Below, piece after piece: positions 44,715 through 54,864 of a DNA stretch of 60,590 nucleotides; the first letter of the stretch is position 1; every line of letters begins with the position of its first letter. The notes under the pieces are model-generated. The model had not been told where the DNA came from, did no database searches, and saw only the letters and a list, made by a program, of their open reading frames with translations. Made by a program: the position numbers and the translations under genes. Source of the stretch: Prochlorococcus sp. AG-355-P07 (GTDB lineage: Bacteria; Cyanobacteriota; Cyanobacteriia; PCC-6307; Cyanobiaceae). Location of the stretch: positions 1 through 60,590 of the forward strand of contig QCEN01000010.1 in the NCBI GenBank assembly GCA_003280575.1, given 5' to 3'.

Positions 44715-45323
44715 TTAAACTTTTCTTGAATAATATTCAACAACTAGTAGTTCGTTTATTTCAAGAGCCACCCACTCTCTATCGCATTTTCCATTTATTT
44801 TCCCCGTTAATTTAGGTTTGTCTAAATCAAGATGAGGAGGGACATTTGCTAAACCAGGGAATTCTATATTGCCTTCTACAAGTTTTTTGCTTGCTTTGTT
44901 TTCTTTAATTCCGATTACATCGCCTGATTTGCATTGATAACCTGCAATATCAAGAACCTTTCCATTAACGGTTACATGGCCATGATTTACTAATTGTCTT
45001 GAGCCTGGAATGGTACCTCCAAAACCTAATCTAAAACAAACATTATCAAGTCTGTTTTCTAAAAGTCTTAGTAGGTTAGTTCCTGTAGATCCTTCTTGAG
45101 CTCTAGCTTTTTTTACATAACGAACTAGTTGTTTTTCAGAAACTCCATAATTAAATCTAAGTTTCTGCTTTTCTTCCAGACGAATAGCATATTCTGATCG
45201 CTTGCGACGGGCTTGGCCGTGCTGACCTGGAGGATTAGACTTCTTTGAAGCTTTCCTGGTGAGACCTGGTAGTTCTCCCAAGCGACGCGTAACCCTTAAT
45301 CTGGGGCCGCGGTATCTTGACAT
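44715..45323 (-). CDS. rpsD: 30S ribosomal protein S4
   Basis: A 202-residue primary assembly protein of the 30S subunit, binding 16S r[24 protein letters not shown] at the N-terminus, the S4 RNA-binding domain around [31 protein letters not shown], and the C-terminal VEYYSRKV. It is solitary, as in many cyanobacteria, and ends in its own hairpin. Confidence 0.98.
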   Translation of the reverse strand: MSRYRGPRLRVTRRLGELPGLTRKASKKSNPPGQHGQARRKRSEYAIRLEEKQKLRFNYGVSEKQLVRYVKKARAQEGSTGTNLLRLLENRLDNVCFRLGFGGTIPGSRQLVNHGHVTVNGKVLDIAGYQCKSGDVIGIKENKASKKLVEGNIEFPGLANVPPHLDLDKPKLTGKINGKCDREWVALEINELLVVEYYSRKV

Positions 45324-45418
45324 AATTTTAAATTAAATAGAAATTTGCAATAAATTTGGATAATTGATTAAATTCAATTAAACTAATTACTACTGAAATA
45401 TTATTTTACATCATTAAA

Positions 45419-45655
45419 GTGTTCAAAACTATTAATAAATCAATTACTTCTATACTTCTTTTTATGATTTCGTTCTATCAAAAGTGGTTTTCTCCTTTTT
45501 TCGGACCAAGATGTAGATTTATTCCAAGTTGTAGCTCTTATGGATATGAGGCAATTACTAAACATGGTCCTTGGAAGGGAGGGTGGTTAACTTTAAGAAG
45601 ATTAAGCAAATGTCATCCCTTAACTCCCTGTGGATGTGACCCTGTGCCTGACTAA
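45419..45655 (+). CDS. yidD: Membrane protein insertion efficiency factor YidD
   Basis: A 78-residue YidD-type protein that helps YidC insert membrane proteins. The signature [27 protein letters not shown] and C-terminal [17 protein letters not shown] are textbook for the family. GTG start; divergent from rpsD. Next gene starts four bases later. Confidence 0.93.
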   Translation: MFKTINKSITSILLFMISFYQKWFSPFFGPRCRFIPSCSSYGYEAITKHGPWKGGWLTLRRLSKCHPLTPCGCDPVPD

Positions 45656-45659
45656 ATGA

Positions 45660-45962
45660 ATGAAAATATTTGTTTTTGTTAGGCAGGGATGTTGCCTTTG
45701 TGATTCATTAAAAAATAAACTTGCAAAAATAAATCTTAATGAGTTATTCCCTAATCTAGAGGAGCTTAAAGAAATTGATATTGATAGGGTCGATTTATAT
45801 AAAGATAAATATAAAAAATATGATTATGAAGTACCTGTTATTGCTGTTGAAGGAATTAGGTCCGAGGAGATTATAGAATTGCCTCGCATTTCTCCAAGAT
45901 TAAAAGACGATCAATTAAAGAATTGGTTTCAAAAAAATATTAGTACTATTCTGGAGGAATAA
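45660..45962 (+). CDS. Glutaredoxin-like (DUF836) thiol protein
   Basis: A 100-residue thioredoxin-fold protein. The CCLC motif in VRQGCCLCDSLKN (about residues 9-16) is the redox centre; VPVIAVEG is the cis-Pro strand. This is the DUF836/glutaredoxin-like family. ATG 45660 follows yidD, and murE follows nine bases later, so all three may be cotranscribed. Confidence 0.82.
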   Translation: MKIFVFVRQGCCLCDSLKNKLAKINLNELFPNLEELKEIDIDRVDLYKDKYKKYDYEVPVIAVEGIRSEEIIELPRISPRLKDDQLKNWFQKNISTILEE

Positions 45963-45970
45963 TTTTTCAT

Positions 45971-47503
45971 ATGAGATCTATAAAATTATATAAACTTTTA
46001 GATTTGGTAGGAATTATTCCTTCATTAGATTTAATCGATCATGAAATAAATAATATTTCTTTTAACTCTAAAGAAGTACAAAAAGGAACTTTATTTTTAG
46101 GCATGCCTGGTTTAAATGTTGATGGAGGAAAATATTGTATTGAGGCAATTGAAAATGGTGCAGAGGCTGCCATTATTGGGTCTGCTGCAAAAGAGAAAAT
46201 TGGATCTATTGATCGAGAAAGGATTTTGGTTGTAGAGAATAATTTAGATTATATTTTTGGTCAAATAGTCGCTGAGTTTTGGAATAGACCTTCAAGAAAA
46301 CTTAAACTTATTGGTGTTACGGGTACAAATGGGAAAACAACAATTACTTTTTTATTGGAATATCTTTTAAAAAAATTAGGGAAAAAGACTGCATTATTTG
46401 GGACCTTGTTCAATAGATGGCCTGGCTTTTCAGAAGCGGCTCTTCATACAACTGATTTTGCCGATAAACTCCAAAAGAAATTAAATGATGCTGTTGAGGC
46501 AGAATCTGAATTCGCCATATTAGAGGTAAGTTCTCATTCTATTGCTCAAAACAGGATATCAGGATGCGAGTTCGAGGCGGCTATTTTTACCAATTTAACT
46601 CAAGATCATCTTGATTATCACTCAGATATGGAATCATATTTTCAAACAAAAAGAAAATTATTTTTCCCACCTTACTTGAAAGAAAAAGATGGGAATTGTG
46701 TATTAAATTATGATGACCATTGGATATCTAAATTATCATCTGATCTTGAAAAAAGATCTTTATTAGTCTCTACAAAGATTACTGAAAGTGAATTTGAAAA
46801 TGATGATTTTTTTTTCGTGACAGATAAAAAATTTACTGAAAGTGGTTCCACCTGTATTTTTCATACACCTGGGGAAAAAATTCAACTTTTTGTTCCACTT
46901 GTCGGTGAATTTAATTTAATGAATGCGATTCAAGCAATAACAATTTTGTATAAACTTAATTTTTCTTTAGAAGATCTATCAAAGTTAATACAATCTTTCC
47001 CTGGTGCTCCTGGGAGAATGGAGAAAATACAAATTGATAATAATGATGTTTCAAGATCTCTTCCAACAGTAATTGTTGATTATGCCCACACTCCTGATGG
47101 ATTAAAAAAAGTTTTGCAATCAATTAAAAAACTTTGTGAAGGGAAACTAATAACTGTTTTTGGCTGTGGCGGAGATCGTGATCGTAGTAAAAGGCCTTTA
47201 ATGGGATCAATAGCTGAAGAATTGTCTGATCAGCTTTTTATAACTTCAGATAATCCAAGATCAGAAGAACCCCAGAAGATAGTTAATGATATTTTGATGG
47301 GTATAAAAAAAAGAGAAAAAATAATAATCGAAATTGATAGATTTAAAGCAATAAATGAATCTATTAAAATTGCAAAAAAAAAAGATATTGTTTTAATTGC
47401 AGGAAAAGGACATGAAGACTACCAAATTCTCAATGATAAAGTTATTAATTTTGATGATAGAAAAATAGCTTATAAAATATTAAAACAAAAAAATAAATCT
47501 TAA
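45971..47503 (+). CDS. murE: UDP-MurNAc-tripeptide synthetase MurE
   Basis: A 510-residue Mur ligase adding meso-diaminopimelate to UDP-MurNAc-L-Ala-D-Glu. ATP site GVTGTNGKTTITFL (about residues 114-127), carbamylated-Lys region, TSDNPRSEEP which carries the DNPR motif for diaminopimelate, and AGKGHEDYQ near the C-terminus. Complete. Confidence 0.96.
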   Translation: MRSIKLYKLLDLVGIIPSLDLIDHEINNISFNSKEVQKGTLFLGMPGLNVDGGKYCIEAIENGAEAAIIGSAAKEKIGSIDRERILVVENNLDYIFGQIVAEFWNRPSRKLKLIGVTGTNGKTTITFLLEYLLKKLGKKTALFGTLFNRWPGFSEAALHTTDFADKLQKKLNDAVEAESEFAILEVSSHSIAQNRISGCEFEAAIFTNLTQDHLDYHSDMESYFQTKRKLFFPPYLKEKDGNCVLNYDDHWISKLSSDLEKRSLLVSTKITESEFENDDFFFVTDKKFTESGSTCIFHTPGEKIQLFVPLVGEFNLMNAIQAITILYKLNFSLEDLSKLIQSFPGAPGRMEKIQIDNNDVSRSLPTVIVDYAHTPDGLKKVLQSIKKLCEGKLITVFGCGGDRDRSKRPLMGSIAEELSDQLFITSDNPRSEEPQKIVNDILMGIKKREKIIIEIDRFKAINESIKIAKKKDIVLIAGKGHEDYQILNDKVINFDDRKIAYKILKQKNKS

Positions 47504-47587
47504 TAAAATTTCCTAACCAAATAAGAAAGATCTTTACGCAAATCACAAGAAAAGTTTCTTAGAATCGTTGGAGTTATTTTAAATTAA

Positions 47588-48292
47588 ATGAAAGGCTTAG
47601 CCTTAGTTGTAGGCGCAGGTGGAATTGGAACACAAATAGCTAAAGATCTAAATGAAAGTGAAAAAGATTTAGATGTTGTTTTGTGTGGAAGAAAAAGTGA
47701 ATTTAATCCTTTTTGGGAATTAGATATTGAGGATTCTCAATCCCTTTTGCAGTTGAAAAATAAAATATCAAATCATCCTTCAAAATTAAGGCTAGTTGTT
47801 AATGCTACAGGTAGACTTCATAGTGATTCTCTTCAACCAGAAAAAAGACTACAACATCTTGATAAAAAAAATATGATGGAGAGTTTTTCAATAAATGCCT
47901 TTTCTCCTATTTTATTAGCTAAAGCGATTGAAGAATTTATACCAAAAGATTTTGATTTTAATTTTGCAAGTATAAGTGCAAGAGTTGGTAGCATTGGAGA
48001 TAATCAAACTGGAGGTTGGTATTCATATAGAGCTGCAAAATCTGCGCAAAATCAGTTTTTTAAATCTCTAAGTATTGAATGGGCTAGACGTTTCCCAAAG
48101 GCTACTATCACATTGCTTCATCCAGGAACAGTAGATACTGATTTATCTAGACCTTTTCATAAATTTGTTCCAGAACATAAATTATTTAGTAAAGAAAAAT
48201 CCTCCCAATTCTTGATCAATATTATTAAAAATCAATCACCAGAATCTACAGGAAAATTTATTGCCTGGGACAACTCGGAGATACCTTGGTAA
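47588..48292 (+). CDS. Short-chain dehydrogenase/reductase
   Basis: A 234-residue SDR. Nucleotide motif VVGAGGIGTQIA near the start, VVNATGR, the catalytic Ser/Tyr/Lys in FASISARVG … GGWYSYRAAKSAQNQ, and the C-terminal HPGTVDTDLSRPF. The closest type appears to be the CsgA/C-factor-like group. Substrate unknown. Confidence 0.85.
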   Translation: MKGLALVVGAGGIGTQIAKDLNESEKDLDVVLCGRKSEFNPFWELDIEDSQSLLQLKNKISNHPSKLRLVVNATGRLHSDSLQPEKRLQHLDKKNMMESFSINAFSPILLAKAIEEFIPKDFDFNFASISARVGSIGDNQTGGWYSYRAAKSAQNQFFKSLSIEWARRFPKATITLLHPGTVDTDLSRPFHKFVPEHKLFSKEKSSQFLINIIKNQSPESTGKFIAWDNSEIPW

Positions 48293-48324
48293 AATATATA
48301 TTTTTATATCAATAGATCTTTAAG

Positions 48325-49494
48325 TCAATATTTTTTTATTTCTCTAGCAAGTAAATCAATCTCATCTTCTGTAGTCATTTGATGTACGCATGCTCTAAAC
48401 CATTTTGGATCTTCTAAAACTCTAATCCAAATTTTCTTTTCTCCAAGTTTCTTTACAAATTTATCCTTATCTTTAATATTTTCGATATTAAAACTAACAA
48501 TCCCATTTAAATATTTTTTTTCTAAAACTAATTTAACACCTTTTGATTGATTTAATTCATCCCAAAGTTTTCCACTTAATTTTTTAATATTTTTGTTTTT
48601 TTCTTTTTCATGGCAGTCTTTATCCAAAAGATCTAAAGAATTACGTAGCCCTGCAAGTAAAGGAATACAAGAGGTAGCTATTTCAAATTTCCTTGCATCA
48701 TCATGAAAAAGATTATCTGAAGGCTCATAAATGCCTTGTTCTTTTTTTAATGATTTCCAACCAATTATTGTTGGATCTGTTTCATGAATAAATCTATCTG
48801 AGACATAAATGGCTCCAAGTCCTTCTGGTCCGCATGCCCATTTATGAGAGGTTATTGAATATAAATCAGAATAAAAAACTTCTTTTTCAATATTTATGTG
48901 CCCAAAGGTTTGAGCACCATCAACAAGTAAATAAGAATCTTCTCGATTATTTTTTATTTCGATAGAAATTTGTTTTAAAGGAATTTTATATCCAAAGTTC
49001 CATAAGATATGAGAAATAATTAGGATCTTAGTCTTACTATTTAGATTTTTCAAAATCTCTAAAATTATATTTTCGTCGTTTAGATTTTTAATTTTTTGGA
49101 TTGGCAAAATTTTGAATATTAATTTATTTCTTCTGCAAAACTCTCGACTTGCAGCCACTACTCCAGGATGTTCACAGTCACTTATTAACAACTCTTCTCC
49201 CTCTTCTACTTTTATTCCCCAAAAGGGCAAAATCATACCGGACGAGATATTTTCGGTAAAAGCTACATTCTTTGAATTGACCCCTAATTTTTGCGCAATG
49301 ATTCTTTTTGTGGTCAATATTTCTTTGTAAATAAAAGGCCACATATCATTGGTAAATGGTCCCAAATCTTGGATAATTTCCCAAGTTTTAACTATTGCTT
49401 CTAAAGAAGATTTTGGTAATGGTCCTTGACCGCCATAGTTGAAATAATACTTATTTTTTAATGCGGGTATTTGATCTCTTAGATTATTTCTCAT
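48325..49494 (-). CDS. Class V aminotransferase / cysteine-desulfurase-like
   Basis: A 389-residue PLP enzyme of fold type I. PLP lysine in YSITSHKWACGPEGLGAIYVS; LLVDGAQTFGHINIE for the Asp and Gln. The catalytic Cys loop of NifS/SufS desulfurases is not obvious, so activity may differ, for example an ergothioneine-type C-S lyase. Function not settled. Confidence 0.8.
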   Translation of the reverse strand: MRNNLRDQIPALKNKYYFNYGGQGPLPKSSLEAIVKTWEIIQDLGPFTNDMWPFIYKEILTTKRIIAQKLGVNSKNVAFTENISSGMILPFWGIKVEEGEELLISDCEHPGVVAASREFCRRNKLIFKILPIQKIKNLNDENIILEILKNLNSKTKILIISHILWNFGYKIPLKQISIEIKNNREDSYLLVDGAQTFGHINIEKEVFYSDLYSITSHKWACGPEGLGAIYVSDRFIHETDPTIIGWKSLKKEQGIYEPSDNLFHDDARKFEIATSCIPLLAGLRNSLDLLDKDCHEKEKNKNIKKLSGKLWDELNQSKGVKLVLEKKYLNGIVSFNIENIKDKDKFVKKLGEKKIWIRVLEDPKWFRACVHQMTTEDEIDLLAREIKKY

Positions 49495-49530
49495 GGAAAT
49501 TTATATTATATTTTCAACTCTTGAATTTTT

Positions 49531-50325
49531 TTAAATATTGCCCACTAATGTTACTGTTCTAAATTCAATATCTTCAATTACTTTCCAAGGATCAGCACTC
49601 CTTTCTGTAAATTTTAAATTTTTAAATCCTAGTTCTTTAAAATCACTTATAAAATCTGGCTCATACCATGCTCCACTAATACATCCTGTCCATAAATCAT
49701 GATCATTTTGCAATCTTAAAGGAACTTTTTTGTTAGAGACGATATCGCTTATTGCAATTCTTCCATTATCGTTCAAAACTCTTTTTATGTTATTTAGAAG
49801 GTTATTTCTAGATTCTGGACTTACCAAGTTTAAAACGCAATTACTTAAAATAATATCAACTGATTTATCTGCGATTAATGGATTTAAATCTTTATCTAAT
49901 TCATCAAGTTTTTCAATTGAACCTTCTAGAAATTCTGTATTGTTGAACCCTATATTTTTTGTAACTTCTTTAGAGGCTGATCTTGATAAAGAAAGCATGT
50001 CAGGATTCTGATCAACTCCAATAACTTTTCCTTCTTTTCCAACTATTTGGGCACAAATGAAAGCATTTTTGCCGCTACCACTTCCAAGATCTAAGACTAT
50101 ATCATTTTTTTGAACATATTTTGTTGGATCACCACACCCATAGTCTCTTTCTATAACCTCTTGAGGAATTGCTTCAAGTAGAACGGGATTAAACCCAACT
50201 GGTGTACAAAGACAACTTTCTTTTTCTTGTGCGGCTGAGCCATATCTTTCTTGAATCGCATCTTTATGATCGAATTGATTATGTGCTTTATTCGATATGT
50301 TTGTATTACAGCAACTTTCAGACAT
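49531..50325 (-). CDS. arsM: Arsenite methyltransferase-like protein (ArsM family)
   Basis: A 264-residue SAM methyltransferase. SAM motif VLDLGSGSGKNAFICA; the conserved DYGCG (Cys64), ILSNCVLNLV and GCISGAW cysteines match the arsenic-binding set of ArsM. Extra cysteines lie at residues 5, 6, 38 and 40. It would methylate arsenite as detoxification. Terminator-flanked and solitary. Confidence 0.8.
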   Translation of the reverse strand: MSESCCNTNISNKAHNQFDHKDAIQERYGSAAQEKESCLCTPVGFNPVLLEAIPQEVIERDYGCGDPTKYVQKNDIVLDLGSGSGKNAFICAQIVGKEGKVIGVDQNPDMLSLSRSASKEVTKNIGFNNTEFLEGSIEKLDELDKDLNPLIADKSVDIILSNCVLNLVSPESRNNLLNNIKRVLNDNGRIAISDIVSNKKVPLRLQNDHDLWTGCISGAWYEPDFISDFKELGFKNLKFTERSADPWKVIEDIEFRTVTLVGNI

Positions 50326-50362
50326 ATTTTTTTAAAGGACTCTTGATAAATATAGCCAAAAA

Positions 50363-50387
50363 AAAAGCCCCTGAAAAAGGGGCTTTT
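50363..50387 (-). terminator. Intrinsic terminator after the DUF4278 gene
   Basis: Stem AAAAGCCCC/GGGGCTTTT with loop TGAAAAA. Read leftward it is followed by a run of at least seven T, and 16 bases follow the stop of the DUF4278 gene. It is 38 bases before the arsM start. Confidence 0.85.
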
Positions 50388-50402
50388 AATTTTTTAATTA
50401 AA

Positions 50403-50576
50403 TTATTTAGTGTAATTAACACCTCTGTAATTTAATTCTGCTTTTTCATTACTTGAAGAAGCGTCATCCAATCTATTGGTGTATACGTTTCTTCTGTAGG
50501 TAAGTTCAACAAGTTGCTTTTTAGCAGCTTCTTTGTTTTGAACGTAGTTTTTACCTCTGTAAGTTAAAGTAGTCAT
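50403..50576 (-). CDS. DUF4278 family small protein
   Basis: 57 residues from the ATG at 50576; an upstream in-frame extension to 50612 would run into the regulatory leader. It has two copies of a YRG..Y pattern (LTYRGKNYVQ at the start and LNYRGVNYTK at the end), the DUF4278 hallmark. Such genes in cyanobacteria follow glutamine-sensing RNA leaders, as here. Function unknown, perhaps linked to nitrogen status. Confidence 0.75.
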   Translation of the reverse strand: MTTLTYRGKNYVQNKEAAKKQLVELTYRRNVYTNRLDDASSSNEKAELNYRGVNYTK

Positions 50577-50597
50577 GTTTCGATGTGACAACACGGC

Positions 50598-50650
50598 CAT
50601 CCCCCGTTCCATGGTATGACTCGAACTGCGCCCTCAGATGAGGGTGAACG
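50598..50650 (-). promoter_or_regulatory. Probable glutamine riboswitch (Downstream-peptide type)
   Basis: Read leftward from 50650 the leader is CGTTCACCCTCATCTGAGGG, then GCGCAGTTCGAGTCATACC, then ATGGAACGGGGGATGG, ending 22 bases before the DUF4278 ATG. It has a CCCTC/GAGGG hairpin and matches my memory of the cyanobacterial Downstream-peptide motif (glnA-like glutamine riboswitch), which is known to precede DUF4278 mini-genes. A GTAGC/GCTAC hairpin with T5 precedes it. No covariance search could be run. Confidence 0.6.
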
Positions 50651-50655
50651 AAAAA

Positions 50656-50669
50656 GTAGCGAATGCTAC
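50656..50669 (-). terminator. Hairpin with short poly-U before the riboswitch
   Basis: GTAGC-ATTC-GCTAC followed leftward by five T, directly 5' to the riboswitch candidate. It may be an upstream terminator or part of the folded leader. Confidence 0.4.
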
Positions 50670-50832
50670 CAAATTATTATAAGCGTATTTTTAACTGCAT
50701 GTCTAGCTTTTACAAAAAGAAACGAAGATTTAATGTTTTTTTAATTATTATCTTAGGTAAATTTTTTTTGTAAATAGTCTCTAAAAAGGTTTATGTTTAT
50801 ATTTGGTTTAATCTTAATGTAACTATTTATTT

Positions 50833-51090
50833 ATGACAGGTTTTTTATATTTTTTGGGAAATACTTTAAGGTGGCCGGTGTTAAAGCCAAAAGAATTTTT
50901 TTCACTACATGCTTATTTTTCAATTATTTATTTGATAACTTTTACTTTGAGTAAATATGATGTAAGCCAATCAAATTTAGTTTTTACTTTAGGAATTCTT
51001 GCACCTCTTTTAATCGCTATTGGTCAAGGACTTCCAATTGATTGCCTTGATATGGAATCATCTTTGTTGAAGGAATTAAAAACTAAATAA
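50833..51090 (+). CDS. Conserved small membrane protein
   Basis: An 85-residue protein with two helices (AYFSIIYLITFTL and VFTLGILAPLLIAIG) and a conserved-looking start GFLYFLGNTLRWPVLKPKEF. ATG start. It is convergent with the NifU-domain gene. Not recognised. Confidence 0.6.
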   Translation: MTGFLYFLGNTLRWPVLKPKEFFSLHAYFSIIYLITFTLSKYDVSQSNLVFTLGILAPLLIAIGQGLPIDCLDMESSLLKELKTK

Positions 51091-51109
51091 TATATTTCAG
51101 TTAAAAATT

Positions 51110-51355
51110 TTATAAAACCTGGACAACTTCGCTTATTTCAGGAATCATTTCTTTCAACTTTCTTTCAATACCCATTTTGAGAGTCATTGTGCTACTAGGG
51201 CAACTACCACATGCTCCTTGAAGTCTGACTTTGACAATTGGTCCATCTATTTCTGCAATCTCTACATTACCTCCATCAGAAATTAAAAAAGGTCTTAGCT
51301 CGTCAAGGACTTTTTCTACATTTTCGTTTGTTAGCGAAAGTGTTTCAGTACTCAT
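51110..51355 (-). CDS. NifU C-terminal-domain protein (Nfu scaffold)
   Basis: An 81-residue Nfu-type iron-sulfur scaffold: [20 protein letters not shown] then the metal-binding CGSCPSS. It carries [4Fe-4S] clusters to targets such as photosystem I. In cyanobacteria the single-domain form is the essential NfuA/NifU. Divergent from mqo with a 70-base promoter region. Confidence 0.93.
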   Translation of the reverse strand: MSTETLSLTNENVEKVLDELRPFLISDGGNVEIAEIDGPIVKVRLQGACGSCPSSTMTLKMGIERKLKEMIPEISEVVQVL

Positions 51356-51425
51356 AATTTTGGATTAACTTTATAATAAGCCTAGAAAGAAATCTGATTA
51401 ATTGCAAAAAAGATAATTTTCTGTT

Positions 51426-52922
51426 GTGACTTCATCTAAAAATCCCACTAATGACAATAGTTACTTTGATGCAGTCTTAGTAGGAGCAGGGATAATGAGT
51501 AGTACCTTAGCCCTCTTAATTTCAGAAGTTTTACCAGATATAAAATTTCTTATAATAGAAAAATTAAATGCTCCAGGAAGTGAGAGTACTGGCGCTTTTA
51601 ATAATGCAGGTACAGGACATGCGGCTAATTGCGAATTAAATTATACCCCTATAGATGAAAAAGGAAATCTTAAAATAGACAAAGCGCTCTCAATAAATCG
51701 TTCTTTTGAAACATCCATGTCTTTGTGGGCCTCATTATATGAATCAGGGAAAATTGATATTAAGAATTTTCTAAAATTTATTCCTCATATTAGCTTTGTT
51801 TCTGGTAAGGATAATATTTCTTTTTTAAAAAAAAGATTTCAGAAAATGACCGAAAATCCTGAATTTATCGATATGGAATTTTCTACATCTTTTGATGAAA
51901 TTTCATCATGGGCTCCTCTAATAACAAAAGATAGAAATCCATCTACTCAAATTGCTGCTACCAGAATAGGTAGAGGAACTGATATTAATTTTGAGGCTTT
52001 AACTAAAGAGTATTTGTCATTAGTTTCCTTAAACAAAAATGTTGAAATTAGATACAAAACAGAATTAGTAGATTTAAAGAAAATTGATAAAAAACAATGG
52101 GAACTAGAAATCATTTCTGAAGGTAGAAAAATTTCAATTAGAACTGGCTACGTTTTTCTTGGTGCTGGTGGAAAAACAATTAATTATTTACAAAAATCAA
52201 AAATTCCAGAAGCAAAAAGTTATGGGGGATTTCCTGTTAGTGGGAAATGGCTTATTTGCGAGAAAAAAGATCTAACAGAAAAACATAACTCAAAAGTTTA
52301 TGGTAAAGCTGATATTGGATCGCCACCAATGTCTGTGCCTCATTTAGACACCAGATGGATTGATAATAAAAAACTTCTTTTATATGGACCTTTTGCTGGA
52401 TTTACAACGAAATTTCTTAAACAAAGTTCATACTTTGACTTATTTAGTTCAATTAAAAAGAATAATATTTTTTCTATGTTAGACGTTGGTCTCAATAACA
52501 ACGATTTAATTAATTACCTAATATCACAATCATTAAAGAATCATAACTCAAGAGTTGAGAATTTAAAGAATATGATGCCATCAGCTAATCCTTCTGATTG
52601 GTATTTAAAGAATGCTGGTCAAAGAGTCCAAATAATTAAAAAAACCGAAGGTGGTGGTTCTTTGAAATTTGGAACTGAGATTGTAAATACATCTGATGGA
52701 TCATTATCTGCTTTGTTGGGAGCCTCTCCGGGAGCAAGTACTGCGGTTTCAATTATGGTTGAGGTTCTAGAAAAATCTATTTTATTTTTAAACGATAAGC
52801 ATAATCTTCAGAAAAAAATAAATGACTTAATTTATCCAGATCTATCAGTCTCTGAAAATTACAGTATCTTCATAAAAGAAATTAAAAAAAGAAATAATTC
52901 CATTTTTGGTTTCCATCCATAA
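51426..52922 (+). CDS. mqo: Malate:quinone oxidoreductase
   Basis: A 498-residue FAD enzyme feeding electrons from malate into the quinone pool. FAD motif [15 protein letters not shown], the core [22 protein letters not shown], and [27 protein letters not shown] near the end. GTG start. It replaces or supplements NAD-dependent malate dehydrogenase and, with PTOX and the NdhF fragment, adds to plastoquinone-linked functions here. Confidence 0.94.
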   Translation: MTSSKNPTNDNSYFDAVLVGAGIMSSTLALLISEVLPDIKFLIIEKLNAPGSESTGAFNNAGTGHAANCELNYTPIDEKGNLKIDKALSINRSFETSMSLWASLYESGKIDIKNFLKFIPHISFVSGKDNISFLKKRFQKMTENPEFIDMEFSTSFDEISSWAPLITKDRNPSTQIAATRIGRGTDINFEALTKEYLSLVSLNKNVEIRYKTELVDLKKIDKKQWELEIISEGRKISIRTGYVFLGAGGKTINYLQKSKIPEAKSYGGFPVSGKWLICEKKDLTEKHNSKVYGKADIGSPPMSVPHLDTRWIDNKKLLLYGPFAGFTTKFLKQSSYFDLFSSIKKNNIFSMLDVGLNNNDLINYLISQSLKNHNSRVENLKNMMPSANPSDWYLKNAGQRVQIIKKTEGGGSLKFGTEIVNTSDGSLSALLGASPGASTAVSIMVEVLEKSILFLNDKHNLQKKINDLIYPDLSVSENYSIFIKEIKKRNNSIFGFHP

Positions 52923-52977
52923 TTCTTATTAGCTAATATTAACCAAGATGTAATAAGAGGAGAATTTTTCTTTCTAT

Positions 52978-54786
52978 ATGACTGATATATCGGTTTCAAA
53001 AATTAGAAATTTCTGCATAATCGCTCATATTGACCATGGTAAATCTACCCTTGCAGATAGGTTGCTTCAAGATACTGGTACTGTGCAGCAAAGGGATATG
53101 CAAGAACAATTTTTGGACAGTATGGATCTTGAAAGAGAGAGAGGAATCACTATCAAGTTACAGGCAGCTAGGATGAAATATAAAGCTGACGATTACCAAG
53201 AATATGTTTTGAACTTAATAGATACTCCAGGGCATGTTGATTTCTCTTATGAGGTTAGTAGATCTCTTCAAGCTTGCGAAGGCGCCTTACTTGTTGTTGA
53301 TGCAAGTCAAGGAGTAGAAGCTCAAACCTTGGCTAATGTTTATCTTGCCTTAGAAAATAATCTTGAAATAATTCCTGTTTTAAATAAAGTTGATTTACCA
53401 GGAGCTGATGCTGAAAAAATAAAACAAGAAATAGAGGAAATTATTGGACTTGATACATCTAATGCAATAAATTGTTCAGCAAAAACTGGAGTTGGTATTA
53501 AAGATATTTTGGAAGCAATCGTAAGAAGAGTACCTCCTCCTCAAAATGAAATTAAACTACCTACAAAGGCACTTATTTTTGATTCTTATTATGATCCGTA
53601 CAGGGGAGTTATTGTTTATTTCAGGGTGATATCTGGGTCTCTAAATAAGAGGGAAAAAATATTATTAATGGCAAGTAAGAAAAATTATGAACTAGATGAG
53701 ATAGGAATAATGGCGCCTGATCAGCAGCAAGTTGATGAATTACATGCAGGAGAAGTTGGTTATTTAGCTGCTTCTATAAAATCAGTTGCTGATGCGAGAG
53801 TGGGAGATACGATTACTCTTTTAAATTCTCCTGCCAATGATCCTTTGCCTGGATATAAGACAGCAAATCCTATGGTTTTTTGTGGCTTATTTCCCACTGA
53901 TGCTGATCAATTCCCAGATTTAAGAGTATCACTAGAAAAATTACAATTATCTGATGCAGCTTTAAAATATGAGCCCGAAACCAGTAGCGCAATGGGCTTC
54001 GGATTTAGGTGCGGATTCCTAGGACTTCTTCATATGGAGATTGTTCAAGAAAGATTAGAAAGAGAATATGACTTGGATCTAATCGTAACGGCACCATCAG
54101 TTATTTATAAAGTTAATTTAAATCAACAGGAACATATCTTTATTGATAATCCCTCTACAATTCCTGATCCACAACTTAGAGAATCAATAGAAGAGCCTTA
54201 TGTGAAAATGGAAATTTATGCTCCCAATGAATTTAATGGAACATTAATGGGTTTATGTCAGGAAAGAAGGGGAGTATTCATAGATATGAAATACATAACA
54301 ACAGATCGAGTTACCTTGATTTATGAAATTCCATTAGCAGAAGTTGTTACAGATTTCTTTGATCAAATGAAAAGTAGAACCCAAGGTTATGCATCAATGG
54401 AATATCATTTGATTGGCTATAGAAAAAATGACCTTGTTAGATTAGATGTTCTAATAAATTCAGAAAGAGCAGATCCATTAACTTCTATTGTTCATAAAGA
54501 TAAGGCTTATGGAATTGGCAGAAGTTTAGTTGAGAAATTAAAAGAACTTATTCCAAAACAACAATTTAAAATACCTATTCAAGCATCAATCGGTAGCAGG
54601 ATTATTGCAAGTGAAAGCATAAGTGCTTTGCGAAAAGATGTTTTATCTAAATGTTATGGAGGGGATATTTCTAGGAAAAAGAAACTTTTAAAGAAACAAG
54701 CCAAAGGTAAAAAGAGGATGAAGGCAATGGGTAAAGTTGAAGTCCCTCAAGAAGCTTTTATGGCAGTCTTGAAATTAAACCAGTAA
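52978..54786 (+). CDS. lepA: Elongation factor 4 (LepA)
   Basis: A 602-residue ribosomal back-translocase GTPase. G domain with [24 protein letters not shown] and NKVDLPGA, beta-barrel and ferredoxin-like domains, and the LepA-specific C-terminal domain ([25 protein letters not shown]). Full length. Shine-Dalgarno AGGAGA sits before the ATG. Confidence 0.98.
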   Translation: MTDISVSKIRNFCIIAHIDHGKSTLADRLLQDTGTVQQRDMQEQFLDSMDLERERGITIKLQAARMKYKADDYQEYVLNLIDTPGHVDFSYEVSRSLQACEGALLVVDASQGVEAQTLANVYLALENNLEIIPVLNKVDLPGADAEKIKQEIEEIIGLDTSNAINCSAKTGVGIKDILEAIVRRVPPPQNEIKLPTKALIFDSYYDPYRGVIVYFRVISGSLNKREKILLMASKKNYELDEIGIMAPDQQQVDELHAGEVGYLAASIKSVADARVGDTITLLNSPANDPLPGYKTANPMVFCGLFPTDADQFPDLRVSLEKLQLSDAALKYEPETSSAMGFGFRCGFLGLLHMEIVQERLEREYDLDLIVTAPSVIYKVNLNQQEHIFIDNPSTIPDPQLRESIEEPYVKMEIYAPNEFNGTLMGLCQERRGVFIDMKYITTDRVTLIYEIPLAEVVTDFFDQMKSRTQGYASMEYHLIGYRKNDLVRLDVLINSERADPLTSIVHKDKAYGIGRSLVEKLKELIPKQQFKIPIQASIGSRIIASESISALRKDVLSKCYGGDISRKKKLLKKQAKGKKRMKAMGKVEVPQEAFMAVLKLNQ

Positions 54787-54864
54787 TTTCTTTTAATTTA
54801 AAATTTATAGCTATTTATTTTTAAAAGAATTGGGTATATTTCATTTATATCTTTAAAAAAGATT

